Positions 23,201-38,200 of a DNA stretch of 64,000 nucleotides are shown here, piece by piece. Position numbers and translations under genes: made by a program. Numbering within the stretch: the first letter of the stretch is position 1; each line of letters begins with the position of its first letter. The DNA is from Cladopsammia gracilis. Lineage: Eukaryota; Cnidaria; Anthozoa; Scleractinia; Dendrophylliidae. Below the pieces are notes generated by a model that did not search any database, had not been told where the DNA came from, and saw nothing but the letters and a program-made list of their open reading frames with translations. The stretch lies in contig JAJGOT010000497.1 in the NCBI GenBank assembly GCA_022457155.1, forward strand, positions 62,001 through 126,000, in the 5' to 3' direction.

Positions 23201-26200
23201 AGGGTTGCCTTTCCCCCTAGAGCTTCCCCATTGCTCATTTGGTCGTTCTGGACAATCTTGCTGAGGATGTTTTAGTGCGCTTGGCTATCATCCGCTTGAC
23301 TCTCAAGAAAGGGACTGATAACAGTCTATTAGAACACCTAATGTTGTTATGATATGATTTTCTACCACTTCTTCCCCCCCTCCTGCTTGTAGATCCTTCT
23401 GCAGTAGCTCTGTAAAATTCCATTGGGAAGGGGGGAGGGGGAGAGGGGTGCAACAGTAGTGACACTTAATATTATTATTCGACTTTGACGTCATTTTACC
23501 GTAAAAGGGCAAGAGAACGCGCAAAATATGCGAGCGTATTACACTGTAGCATACCGGTTTGACAAGTTAGGAACAGAGTGAAGTTAAATTGTAAGTGCGC
23601 GCGCTCAGGACGAAAGTGAAATACTGGATGAAAAATTGTCTATTTTGATATTAAGTTTATTTGAAAATGAAGCAGTCGAATAATAAATCCCTTATTTGAT
23701 GGTTTGACAGATAATACGCGTGGATATTTTACTCATTGCTCGTATTTTTCCTCACCCCTACGGGGCTCGGAAAAATACTACGCAACTCGTAAAATATCCG
23801 TGCGTATAGATGGTTTTCACTCACGTGACCTTCAGTCTTGTGGGACTCAAATGACAAAGGCCATGGCGGCCATGTTGGTGCACATAACAAAAGAAGTTCA
23901 TTAAAATTCTTTTGTAGGTGTGCACCAACATGGCCGCCGTGACGTAACGTGAAAACCACCTATTGTCTGTCAAACCATCAAATAAGGTGATTTTATTACT
24001 TCACGTGCAGCTGCAAAATGGATCAAAAGCTTGCTGACATTACCATTTGAACAAACCCACCAACCTATTTGTTTCAGCTCAACAAAGATAATCATCACAT
24101 AATCATTTCTTTGTTCCAGTTTCTGAAGATGTGATTTCCAAAAGACAGATTCTCCTAGTTTTTGAAGGACTGGATACAGTTGCTACAATTCTGGTGAATG
24201 GCGTCAAAGTGGGCCATTCATCAAACATGTTTCATAGGTACATCTTCAATGTTAAGGGAAGCCTCAAGACTGGTAGGAATGTGATTGAAGTGCGCTTCAC
24301 TTCTGCAGTTTTTTATGCCAAAGGACAAGCTAAAAAGTCACCTTATCGTGTCCCCCCTGAATGCCCTGTCCCAGTACAGCGTGGTGAGTGCCATGGAAAT
24401 TTCATTAGAAAAGAACAATGTTCATTCAGCTGGGTAAGCTGCAATAGTTTGATCAAAATTATTGTTATTTTAATTAATACCTACTCAAGCATGCTAAAAA
24501 TGAGAAACTCTCTTCTTTTTGTGCTTGTGTGCACTTGTCCCCAAACAAATGCCTCCCGTTCCAAAGGATTTTTGTTTTTAAGATTAATGGAAGCTGTGGT
24601 AGCAACAGGATTTTTCTCAGTTGGTGAAATCCACTGGTCATTGGCCATTACCTAGGACAGTTCTTCATGGAGATAGTTAATCATAGGAGTAAGAACATCT
24701 ACTACCATACCCTTCCCTTAAATTCCCTCCTCCCTGTCACTTCCACACTCACTGTCTCCTGTCCTTTTGTTTAATATTATTGTCTACTGAATATATCCTT
24801 TTTTCCTCCTGCATCTTCTCTGTTTCCTGCACCTCCTGTAGCCTCCCCACACCCCACGCCCCACACCCCACACCCCACACCCCACACCCATTTTCAACCC
24901 TAACTGCCCCCCCTCCCCTACACCCTCTGGTTTTATATTAAATATAAAGTATGTAACAAATTTAGGCTATCACAGTTTTAAAAAATGCCTGAAAAAATCT
25001 TTCTTCCTTGTTTTTAGGACTGGGGACCAGCCTTCGTCACACAGGGGATTTGGTAAGTATAAATTGAACCCTTCAAAACCAAAAAGAATTATAGTAACAG
25101 TCAGTCGAACAAGTTTTTTTATTTAATTTTTTTTATTTTTATTTTGCCACACACAATGAATTGCAAGGAGAATAAAAAACGATAATAAATAGGTTAATTA
25201 ACATTAAATTTAAAATTTATACATAACTTGGGAGGAGTGACTGTGGCGGGGAAATCTCCAAGAAGCCGAGCTTATGTTATCACCTACGTTAAGCTCCCTT
25301 GGACAGACACCTCTCATAAGAATAGATACTTGAATGTCAGCTGTTGTTCCATTACACAAAAACTACAGAGATGCCAACCTCAGTCTGAAGACTTCAAATC
25401 TGGAGATTTTTTCTTTGTTGTGGACACCCGTCTTTATCCCTCATTAATATATCCCCAAAACTTGTGAGTTATCCTAAAGGTAACTCCAGTCGCTTAAGTT
25501 TATATGATCTTGTCAGCCATCTGACATACTTACATGAAGCTGGCAAGGGCATTTTGTGTTGGACGTTTATTGATTTTTATTATTTTTTTTTGTGTTGAAC
25601 GTTTAAAATAATTAAATAAATATAAGATAAATGGTGTTCTCATAATTTTTCTGAAAGAGCCATTCCCCACCTTTAAGATTGGGTGACAAGCCAATACATT
25701 GTTATTTTTTTCATTATTATCTACAGGAGGAATGTGTCCCTACAAGCTTACAACTCAGCTGTCATAAGGGACATCACAGTAACACCCAAAAAAGGTTCTT
25801 TCAGTGTCATTACATTAAATAAGATAAATCTCATATCTAATAAACAACCCTTTCTGTTTACATACATGTACATTTAGACATTTTCTGACAAAAGCCCTTT
25901 AAAATGCCAGCCCTCATATCTAATAAAAAAATAAATATTAATGGAATGTGCAAAATACAACAAAACAAAATCTTTAGTTATTAAAAAATGAAATAATATC
26001 AGTTAATTAATTAATTTGTGGATCAACTACAAATTCTGGATCACATACATTTTCTCTTAGAGTAGTTTTCAATTGAGTGTCGTAAAACCAAAACCAAAGT
26101 AATTACTCTAACCAATCACAGCAGTCGTAAACAATCCAATGAACCAATCAGAGCTCAAAGCAATTACATGCCGGCGGCACCAAACGCGGGAAAAATGTGT

Positions 26201-29200
26201 GCAAGCAAGTCACGATTGGTTTTGGTTTTACTTCTGATTGGTTGAGAAAGTGGCGCGAGATTTTTTAGCCAATCACAAAGCATAGCAATGTAAAACCAAA
26301 GGAATTGTGTAATTACTTTCGACGCTCAATTGAAAACTGCTCTATAATGAAAGGTTCATTGATGCTATTACATGTAATTTATTTCCTGGTGATGAGGGGC
26401 AAAATAAAATTCCCTATTTTTAATTTGTGAATGCACAATAAGCATTGGACGAGCTGTAGCATACTTTTCAATCGATTGATCAACTGTGTGAACATTGAGC
26501 CCGCGGTATGTAATGGTCACCTGCCTTACTCATGGAGGGAGGGAGGGAGGGAGGGAGGGAGGGAGGGAAGGGTGAGGAGTTGGATGCAGGAAGTGAGGGG
26601 GAGGGGAGGGTGAGAAGTTGGATGCAGGAAGTGAGGGGGGAGGGAAGGGTGAGGAGTTGGATGCAGGAAGTGAGGGGGGAAGGGGAAGGTGAGGAGTTGG
26701 ATGCAGGGAGTGAGGAAGGGAGGGGAGTGTGAGGAGTTGGATGCAGGAAGTGAGGGGGGAGGGGAGGGTGAGGAGTTGGATGCAGGAAGTGAGGGAGGGA
26801 GGGGAGGGTGAGGAGTTGGACACAGGGAGTGAGGGAGGGAGGGGAGGGTGAGGAGTTGGATGCAGGAAGTGAGGAGGGGAGGGGAGTGTGAGGAGTTGGA
26901 TGCAGGAAGTGAGGGGGGAGGGGAGGGTGAGGAGTTGGATGCAGGGAGTGAGGGAGGGTGGGGAGAAATAGAACACAAACCGCGGTGATAAACATATTGA
27001 ACTTATTCATTTTTGATAAAAACTTGACGTTTCGTATGCTACTACATACATTTTCAAAAGTGACCGTTAGTGTTAAAAAACGATACTAATATAGTAGTAA
27101 AAAGGGACTGGGACCGAGATTAAGTACAAAACTTAACAGTTGATCTATAAAAAGAAACAGCTAATTAATAAAGCATCAGCTTCTCGCTACTGACGTTTGC
27201 ATTAAGAGCTGGCTTTAGTTCTTGTATAAACAATGTTTCTTTGATTTTACAATGGAAATCAGTTTTACCCGACGCTAAGATATCAAAATAATCCCACTTG
27301 ATGTTGTGTCCAGTGGGGAGGGCGAGGAGTTGGATGCAGGGAGTGAGGGAGGGAGGGGAGGGTGAGGAGTTGGATGCAGGAAGTGAGGGGGGGAGGGGAG
27401 GGTGAGGAGTTGGATGCAGGAAGTGAGGGAGGGAGGGGAGGGCGAGGAGTTGGATGCAGGGAGTGAGGGAGGGAGGGGAGGGTGAGGAGTTGGATGCAGG
27501 AAGTGAGGGAGGGAGGGGAGGGTGAGGAGTTGGATGCAGGAAGTGAGGGGAGGAGGGGAGGGTGAGGAGTTGGATGCAGGAAGTGAGGGGGGAGGGGAGG
27601 GTGAGGAGTTGGATGCAGGAAGTGAGGGGGGAGGGGAGGGTGAGGAGTTGGATGCAGGAAGTGAGGGGAGGAGGGGAGGGTGAGGAGTTGGATGCAGGAA
27701 GTGAGGGGGGAGGGGAGGGTGAGGAGTTGGATGCAGGAAGTGAGGGGGGAGGGGAGGGTGAGGAGTTGGATGCAAAAAGTGAGGGGTCAGTAGAGCAATA
27801 TGGCTAGGACAGGGTGACGTGTGTTTAAAAGCTGTTTCAACTGGCAAAAGGGGCTGGTTGTGTGGGTTCATAATATCAAACAGATTACTGGTAATTTTTT
27901 CAGTTGGCTCTGTTAATGTCACATGGCAGTTATCAGTGGCAGTGTTCTTAGATGCTGCTTATCAAGGTGTCACTGGTACCCTACAACTCAGCATTCCGCA
28001 GACGTCACATTCCCAGGAAGTTCCCATTAAACTGTCGGAGGGACTACAGAGAGTTTCTTTCTCAGTTATGTCTTTTACAGACAAAGATGATATAAAACCT
28101 TGGTGGCCACATGGGTATGGAAAACCAAATCTGTACACTGCCAAGGTAAAATAAAACTTAGTTAAGGTTGAAGCAGAAGATGTTAAATGTCGATGCTTGT
28201 TGTGATAATTGTAGCTAATTGTATATATTTTTTGGTGGAACTACTGTTCAGTAATTCAGAAATCGAATAGTATGGAAAAAAGTCACATCTCTCATGGGAA
28301 TTGAACCCATGACCTCCTATACATAGAATTTAGATGCTCTAACCCCTAAGCTATATATACAGGGAGACCCATGGAGGGTGAGGTGATTTTAGTAGGTTTG
28401 ATCCATCTGTGACATATGTCCTGCATATATTACTGCTATGATCAGTAAGAGGGATGGTAAATTATATTTTGCCAAGTCACAGTTAGATATGAAGCATGTT
28501 CTCTTGATGTACATTTTTGTTGGATCTGGGACCTTGGCTATTTCAATTCTTGTCCTGGCAATTTTTTTTAGGAAAATTTGTGATTCTGACTACGAATCAG
28601 ATTTTTGTCTGAAAGTAACACCAGTAAGAGCTCCAAAAATAAAGTACATTACCTAAATTTGCATGTTTTAGAGTTTTAGCTAAATTGCAAACCTCAACAA
28701 AAACCCTGTACGTACACTGACTGAATTTGCATGTCATGAGCAAAACACTGTAACTGATGGGCAAAAGTAGTGTTGCAAGGAACAGCGTACGATGGAGAGT
28801 GCTGGTTGCCCTTTTCTTTCCCAGGAGCAATAAACATTGATGATAGGTATGAAACCATGTTGACCAGTTCCACCCACACCAGTGAAAAATTATAACGAAT
28901 GGGCTGCAGAGAGACTTGTGTTGAGCTAGGACATGAGTCACCTGAATCTTTCCATGTATAGTACAATAGTATTGAATACGAAGTTACAGTACTGATTGAT
29001 TAAGTAATGATCGGCATAAGAAGGATAGCGCTCGGAACGGCAATGGAATGTCAAGCACGATGGAATGTCAAGTTTTTTCATTGTTACAACTAGTGATCTC
29101 ACTGGCCTAGACTCAAAAACCGCTAAAAAGTTAAGGTTCAAGGTGCATTTTGTCTAATGTTTTTATGGTTTCAAGTAATTTGAGACCCAATCGCACAACA

Positions 29201-32200
29201 TACAATTTTTAAAAGATATTGTATTGGGGAACTTCATCAAACAAGCAAAATTATTAGCTATTGTCTTCTGCTATTCTGATTGGTTAAGCACGAACATTTC
29301 CTAAAATTTATTTGACGCAAATGTATTTTCTTTATTTTTATAATGAAATATAATTATTAACCATCAGCTCCTCCTCTATTCTTGAAATCAAAGATATTCT
29401 ATGTGGGAAAGAGACAATGCCGCAGAACAATGAAGTTTGCTATCGTTCTTATGTGGAACATTACTTAAATCCAACACAGGTTCTCTTTATGGATAACACT
29501 GGTGAAGAACAATCAAGCATCAGTCAAAAAATTGGTTTTAGAAAAGTAAATCTTGTACAGGAACCAATAAAGGGTGCCCCAGGTTAGTACTATACAATAC
29601 TCTTGGTATGTTTGAGGTTGCTGAGGCAGGTGCCGGGGGGGGGGGGTACTCCCTATAATGGGCTATACGGGGATGCTCTGTCTAAAACTGGGTACCTTTT
29701 TGGGGCTGGAGGTATATAAAAGGGTAGGGATTTCACGAGTTGAAGTATAGAAAAGGGCAGGGAAAACTGCCATTTAACAAATTTACACCACCGGTTTTCC
29801 ATGGTGTGGACTCTTATTTACCACGATTTACATCATCACATGGTCAAAATGTTGTGGACTCACGAGGCGCAACCAAGTGAGTCAGCAACAAATTTTGACC
29901 ATGTGATGACGTAAATGGTGGTAAATAAGAGTCCACACCATGGAAAACCGGTGTAAATTTGTTTTTTACAACAATATTAAAAAAAAAATTACAATGAAAA
30001 ATCGAAGTCTTGTTACAAACGTGACAGCAAAGAAAGAGCAAGCATTGTCTACAACTTTCTCGCAATCTGATTGTTTTTTTTTTTAAGCGCGCGCGATGTT
30101 AGCGTCAGCACTGTTGTCTGGACTCTCATTTACCACTCACGTCGACCAATCAGATTGCGAGTTTAGCGGCAATTGTGGTAAGATTAGGTATATAAAAAGG
30201 ACAGCTGCACGTTCAATAGTGGTATTAAACGCTTGATGTTTTCCATGGATATCGTTCCATAAGTTTATATCAAGGGTGCAGTAAAGAGATGCAGTGTTCC
30301 TTCTTTAGGTAAAGGGGTATACCATTTTCTATGGAAAGTGTATAAAAGAGTTACCTTTTCTGTCAAAAACGGTATATAAATGTTTAAGGGTTTGGACCTC
30401 GGGTCGGAGCATCCCCATACAAAACTTTGTTGAGTACCCCCCCGGGGGGGGGGGGTGCAGGGGGGTCTGAACCATGTTTTATGTACATGCATACAAGATG
30501 TGTAGAAGTAAAATGTTGATATGCTGCTTTGAATTATATTTTTTTCAGGTCTAGGATTTCACTTTGAAATAAATGATTTACCAATATTTCTCAAAGGAGC
30601 CAATTGGATTCCAGCAGGTATGACAGGATCTCGCTTAGCTGACAGTGACTTCCACCTAACTTGTATATTTGAAAGATTTGTCATTCATTTAAATCACTAC
30701 AAGTTGGCGCAGTGTTTAAGGTTACAGTGTACCTTCGGGGGTGTCTCCAGTATAACAGCTCTAGCGTCTTAAGATTACACTTAATATACCTAAACCCAGA
30801 TATCAAATTAAAGCTTATAGAGCTGGCTATCTAAATATGGAAACCATTTGGTAATAAAGTGAATTGTCGATTTTTTTACGACGTCTTAATTCGAACGTCC
30901 GAATCAGCTTTAAAACGCTATAACTCAAAGCGATTATTGTATTTTGCTAATTTGATTTCTTCTCGGGTTTCCGGACACGAAGCGCCAAAAAAACGTGTCG
31001 GCGATTTCCCATATTCAACTGCAGTGAAAAGTTACAGAATATTTTCGAAACAGGGAGAAAAAAAATTGAAATGATCGCACGGAAATGGCTTTTGACGAAA
31101 AAGTTTTCGGAAATAAGAAATTCGCCGACACCTTTTTGTTGATTATATGTTAGCCTAGCTTCCTGAGGAAAATCGAACAAATTTCCTTTGAGTTGTAGCT
31201 TTTTAAAGTGTCCCCAACAAGCGAAAAATGAACTTTGAGAAAACAGCGCTTAAAAAAACATATCGCTTCATAAACAAACTCCGCCCACAAAAGTTATACC
31301 GTCATTTCTCCGTCAATTTTCACTATTTGTCGATAATTTTTTTTTGGATAAAAGTTCATTCTGTAAACTTTATTTTGACGCCAAAAAAAAATTTTCGATA
31401 AATTTTTCGATCTGAAGGTACACTGTAACCTTAAGAGCTTCAAAATCTAAAAAATCCCTTACTGATGAAATGTAACGGCGCCTTATGTTGGGGGGGGGGG
31501 GGGGGGGGGGGGAAGTAAAAATGGGTCCAATTGTTGTGATAACAAGTTGACGCTAAATTGTTGGAGAAAGTCTAAATATCGATTTTTTTAAATAACAAAT
31601 AGGAAGGAAATTTCAGTGTACAAAAAATGGATAAGAATATCGCATTTTTTGCTTTTAAACTTCCCGTGCGCCGCCATTTTGAATTTTTATGATGTAATAT
31701 GGTTGCCGCTATTGTTAAGAATCGACGTTCTTTTGTTTGGAACAATTGGGCAACCATATGACGTCATAAATATTCAAAATGGCGGTGCGCGGGAAATTTA
31801 AAAGCGAAAATAGGCGATAGTCATATCCAATTTTCGTGTACACTAAAATTAAATTTCCACTTGTTATTGACATAATCGAAATTTAAACGTTATTTGAAAC
31901 AATTTTACGTCCATTTGTTATAACAGTGGAGGTTCCCTTAAAGTTGAACTGATTGCTAGAAAAATACAATAAAGTTCATTTGTCTCCTTCCCAGATGCCT
32001 TTGAGGACCGTGTAACAAGTTCAGTTCTCAGGAATCTTCTCCAGTCCACAGTTGACGCAAACATGAATGTCGTGAGGAACTGGGGAGGGGGAATCTATCA
32101 ACATGATGAGTTCTACGATATAGCCGACGAATTAGGGTAGACTATGATGTAGCTTTCTTAAACTTCATTATTGTGGCGTTTTAATGCGCGACCTTCCAAG

Positions 32201-35200
32201 TTTTACCTCGAGCATAAGAGACTCTTCACATACACACGCTCTCTTTATCTCTTACGGACATACACTATATTTTACTTTGGATTTTAGAAAAGTACGCTAA
32301 TATCTCCAAAAAACATAAACGTGAAACAAGACAGACCACAGCCACCTACTCTTCTCTTTTTGAAAAGTAATATGTTATTTTTAGCGTCACTTGGGACACT
32401 GAAAAAGCATTTGGGAAGGTATATTAACAAGAAACCATTCAATGACGCGATAATTTAAACTTAGACAAGCACAGCAAAATCTTACCAGTTACTTTCAGGC
32501 CCTGGTTTGTAGTTCGAGCGGGATTTGAACTCGGCCGACATCTCCCTGTCTGCATGCTAGTGTTCTACCAACTGAGCTATCCAGGTCAAGGTTCTAACTA
32601 CAGTCGAAGCTGTATATAACGGCCCTGTATTGTTATATCTTATATTTGCGCCGTGAGGTGCCTCTCGCTGAATGTCCTTTAGCTGACCACTCCACGGAAG
32701 GGCGCAATAAAAATCTCTGTTATTCAGGATATTCAGGTTTTTATTTACAGCTAGTTTTCTAAAATGCGAACTGACCAATTCTTTCGCTGATTGTTTTCCA
32801 GGTTACTCGTGTGGGAAGAATTTATGTTTGCTTGTGCTCTGTATCCAACAGACGAGGAATTTTTGAACTCGGTGAAAGAAGAAGTGCGATATCAGGTAAA
32901 GGCCCATGCAACATCATTCAAAATTCAGAGTACTGACTCTAAAGCCCTGTACAAACGAAAAAAAAAACTTACGATAAGTTGCTACTCCATATGACCAGGA
33001 CTTGCGTGTACTTGCGATGATTTGCGTTGGCTTGCCGTCACTTTGATCGAACTCAAATTTGTCCGCAAGCAGGCGCAACTTTTTCACCGTTTGGCCACCA
33101 AACGCAAGTAGTCGCAAGTCGGTGCAAGTCAAGTGGCCAATAATAAGCATGACCGTGCGGGAATAGGCCGACCAAAGTTGCGTTGACTTGCTAGGCAACG
33201 GTCAACTTGCGACTTCGCCATTTTGCCCACCCAGCGCAAGGCAATGCAAGTTTCTTTTTTCCAACTTGCGTTGGCTTGCGTTTATCGTTTGGCCAGGGCT
33301 TAACACCAGTAGCTGGTGCTTGCGAAAGACTTGTATATTGAACATCTAGAAAGGAAAACTCAGGAAGGCACATTGACATTTGAAACGACATTTTTACCAT
33401 ATAGCGTACCTGTGGCATAGCACTACTACCCATGATATCTTCATCCAGTTTGCTTCATTACATTTCAGTCGAAAGTATCCCCATTTTACTCAAAGTAGTG
33501 ACGTCTTCGTGTGGAAGCTGTCATTAAAAAAAATCCAAGTTGATGAATTTTTCTAAAAAACGTTTGATCTGTAGCTCAATATTACCACTGTAGCTATCTC
33601 TGTAAATTTCGCCAATCCCATTGAATTTTTTGAAGGGTGTGGAATTAATAATGGTAATTGAACTGAGGGGAGTGCAATTTGGTCTGAAATCATACGCGTG
33701 ATTTCAAAATCGAACGAGCGCGCAGCAAAAATTGCACGAACCAAAATTCCACGGACCAAAATTGCACGACACAATGTTCAATTACCACTTTATTACATCC
33801 ATTATGAAATCGCACAATTTTAATCGCCCAAATACATTATTTTATTGATCCAGTAGCCGGTTTGTTAAAAAGAGGAACCGGAAACGCTTTTACATCTCAT
33901 TTTGTATGAGATGCGATTTAAAGAAAGATGCGATTTAGAGCAAAAAAATAGTGCGATTCGGGAATAAATCGCACTGCTGAGAGCAAATCAGATTGCAAGA
34001 TCACCAGTGATTTCAAAATAGATGTAATAAAATAAATAATATAGGGAAAACTTTTACATTCATCCTCCAGCTACATTGCCGGTCTTGTCTGGTCTCTTGT
34101 TTTTCTTTTGATTGTATTCTACACATCTCTGTACTTGTAAATCAGCAATCTCACCTGGCCCGCTTGCTGCGCGTCGCTGCTGCCAAAACGTCCGTGAAAA
34201 GGCTATTCTTAGTACAATATGGCGATTCCACCACCGCTGTATGTTTATAAAGCTATTTGTCAATTGTCATTGTACTAAGAAAAAATCTACTTCTTTGGAA
34301 ACTTTGATTATGTGCACGGGGTAATGGGTGAAGTAGTTTAATAGCCCGACCGAAATCTAACGGTGAAGTATCAACCGATCAAATATGGGTTCAGATTGTG
34401 CCTCTAAGCAATTATGCATGGTCAGCCATGTTAATGCACATGAAATGTGATTTGTTGAAAATTTATTGTTAATAAACAGAAGCTCATAACATGATAAGCT
34501 TCTGTAATAAACAAGATTCTACCATAAGGGATGGTTGGAGCCCGCTACTTTATCCCTTTACATTTATTTAGTCAGGGAAATATACCTTTCGTCAGGAAAA
34601 AGTCAGGGAATTTTGAAAAGCGATCTTTGTGGCAACCATGGACTGATTTCAACGCGATATTACCGGCGTTAAACCCATATTAAACGGGTACTTTTTAAAT
34701 TTCCTTAATATGGAATGGGCTGCAAACGATCGGTTATAAGAAGCACTTTGCAATACTTTGCAATAGTCGACCCTTTGAGTCGTTCACTAATGTGTCTGAG
34801 CTTCTAACGACAAGAGGCTTAAATCGAAAAGTGAAATGAAACGAATCGATATAAACTGAAGAGTATGCATTAAATGTTTGCAGGTTCGGCGCTTGCATCA
34901 TCACCCGTCAGTCATGGTGTGGAGCGGCAACAATGAAAACGAAGCAGCGCTGGCAGATAACTGGTGAGGTTCACTTAAGTCTGGTCCACCTTCTCTTAGG
35001 GGTATATTAGTGAAAGAAATCTATAATGGTAAAAAAATGCTGGAGTGAAAGTGTGTGTTTACAATTTTCCCTTCACTTTTTTAAGGTCCGTTTATACCGG
35101 CGATTTTTTGTGCGGCAATTTTTGTCGCACTTTTCGGTGCAATTTTTGTCGCGCGCATGTTGCATCTTCAAATCGCGTGTGCGAACTAGCGGCGATTTCG

Positions 35201-38200
35201 GTGCGATTTGAGCGCGATTTGTCGCGCGAAGTCGCAGAGGTTTCGAACATGCCGATGCCACTTGGCGGCGATTTTTGGGAAATCACAGCAAATCGCAGCA
35301 AATATCGTACCCGAATCACACAGAAATAGCCGCTAGTTTACACTTGCGACAAAAGTTGCATTGGAGAGCGCGACAAAAATCGCATCACAAATCGCATGTG
35401 TAAACGGGTCTTTACTGTGCCTTTCCGTGATTCGGGGCAGTCAAAACTATTGTACTCATAGGTCCATCGAACCGCAAAAAAAAAAAGGGGGCTGGTCTGA
35501 CCATTGTGTCATCCTTCTATATCAGTTATCTCTTGGCCGAGTCATGGGTTCTCTTCGTCTATTTTGCTGACCTGTCGATTTGGTGAAACAAGTGCTGAAG
35601 ATCTGTGTATGGGCTTCCAGTTGCGTTGCTTCACCTTGGAAGAATAATACTTAACTTAAGGCCCGTTTACACGGGCGATTTTTTGTGCAATTTTTGTCGC
35701 ACGCAAGTTGCATTTTCAAATCGCGTGTGTAAACTAGCAGGGGTTTGGGCGCGATTCGTCGCATGATGTCGGAGAACATGTTCGAAACCTGATGACTTGG
35801 CGGCGAGTTTTGGAAAATATCACACCCATATCGCACAGAAATCGCCGCTAGTTTACACTTGCGATTAAAGTTGCACTGGAGAGCACGACAAAATTCGTAT
35901 CACAAATCGCATGTGTAAAAAGCCTTTAGACCAGTTTGAATGAGAAACTTTCACCCAGTAATATTGCCTGATATAGTCTATCCATCACAATTAGCTTTTA
36001 TCCCAATAGCGTGGCTTAGAATTCATTGGTTAATTTTGCTGTTATAAATTAACTATTTTTCTTGCTATTTTAATTTTCACAGGTACAACACGACTGGCGA
36101 ATATTCTAGATATGTCAACGATTACGTCAAAGTAAGTTACCGTATTTTCTCAATTAAACACCCCCGGCGTTTATTTCAAACATTTTTTTTATTAGTACAA
36201 TGAACACCAATAACAAAAATTACAATCAAATAAAAAAGAAAGGAAAAGAAGGAAAAAAATAACATGTGTGACAATCAATTAACTAATTACAATATGGTAA
36301 CTATTTTCATATACTAAGACTTATGTAGCCGCAGCTGAAAGGTATGACAATTAGTGCCACCAAGGCGTATGTATATATGTATATGGAGAAACAGGAGAAA
36401 AAGAGACTTGTTCAATTAAAGTATCACACGGTGTGAATGTTTATTTCAAACTTGGCCTAGTGGACCCGGGGTTTCTTTGAATCAGCAGTTTTTTTCTCGC
36501 CCGCCATTTTTTAAGAAAGGGTTATTATTCGTTTTTCTTGGCAGCTGTGTACCTTGCCCTTTAATCTTAAGTTTATTATACCACAAATAAACGTTTGAGG
36601 GGTTTACTTGCAACTTCCTCTATTATACCCGGCGTTTAATCGAGAAAATACGGTATTTTCTTAATAATTAATTCCGGCAACTGCGGGATAACGTAATGGC
36701 TGGCATGATTTTACAAACTCCGTACTATCCACAGAAGCAAGCGCCAGCCATTCGTCAGAGCGAATCAAAGAAGTGTTTGTTGTGTGTGGTTTATTTATCG
36801 AACGGTGGAGCTACGCTATTGGTTGAAACATGGTAACGTGAAAGACAAGATTACATTAGTTGAATGAAAGATGTTCAGTGATTCCATTGGGATTATAAGA
36901 GTGCCGATTTGGAATTTTTGCTCTAGATTTTTGCGGCTTTCCATGTTGCCCTGGTGTAGGGAAAAGCCGCAGATCGCCATGTGTTGTTTATAACGATTGG
37001 GGAGATTAAAGTGTCGAGCGACTGGCTTAGATGCGTCTTTGTCATTTATTTCAACGTCTTGTAGATTTTCACGGAAACGGTCCCCTAGTCTTTTCCCTGT
37101 TTCGCCAATGTATATCTTTTTGGATATGAGACGACGGGCTAGCGCTCGGAACTTCAACGTTTTTAATATTTTAATTGCAGTGGCCAAGTTACCTTATAAA
37201 CTCAGTCGATAAAACCAAATTTTCATGTTTCACTCTCCCATCCACGCCGCATCACAGTTTCTTTAGAAACCAACAACTTTATTCATTGAGCCTCCGAGTC
37301 AAAACTGCATCCATGATTCTCAAAACACTCCTGCTTGAATTTCTTTCAAAGGAACTTTGCAGTTACATTAAGATTTGTTCGCCTTTTTATTTTCTAGCTC
37401 TATATAGACACCATTCGAGAGACACTGGAAGAAGAAGATACAAGTCGGCCTTTTCTTTCTTCATCTCCTTCCAACGGAGTAGACACAGAGAAGGAGGGGT
37501 GGGTGGCAAAGCAACCAGGTAGCCCCTACTGGGGAGACGGTAAGTGATAGCATCGATGAACAGGAGTGGGTGACTTAAGGGGCCGATTACATGGCGAATT
37601 TCAGCCCAGGCTGAGATTTCAGCCCGGTTGACCGTGCTGAGATTTCAGCCCGGCTTCCGAAATAAATCCTCTTAAAATGAAGTTAGCGATTACATGAACA
37701 AAGTTTCAGCGCGGGCTGAAAATTCCAGCCCGGTTTCAGAAACCGGGCTGGAATTTTCAGCCCGGCCAAACGGGCTGAAATTCGCCATGTAATCGCATCA
37801 GAATTTCAGCCCGGGCTGAAAAGTGAATTTGGGCACGCGCAGTCGAATCTTCGACGACTTTTTGATTCTCGTTATTAATCTTCCGGCGCAATTTCAAACT
37901 TGGCGTCCGGGCTGAAATTTGTCATGTAATCACAACGAAATTTCAGCCCGGTCAATTCACCATGTAATCGGCCCCTAATGCTGTGTTTACATCTGCACTG
38001 AAACATTTTCAGAATAAACATGTTTCAACGAACACCTTTCCCGTAAACATGTTTGCAATAGCCCAATTTACAGTTGTCTACTTAGTGACCTGCCCTTTGT
38101 GTGAGAGTAATGCTGAAGTTGACCATGCTTCGATACAAACCTTTCTGCTTTACACATATAAATCATGTTGTTCTTATGCCAACTACACAGACTAAATCCT

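Noticed and set aside
22741..23275. Three overlapping 160-codon open frames
   Set aside because: Produced by the 32-bp minisatellite in MANBA intron 1.
26480..27922. Proline/serine-rich open frames on the minus strand
   Set aside because: Antisense of the 39-bp G-rich minisatellite; low complexity, interrupted by a PLE fragment.
32511..32592. Functional tRNA gene
   Set aside because: A and B boxes are good, but acceptor strands do not pair, so a SINE head is more likely. The same applies to 28272-28362.
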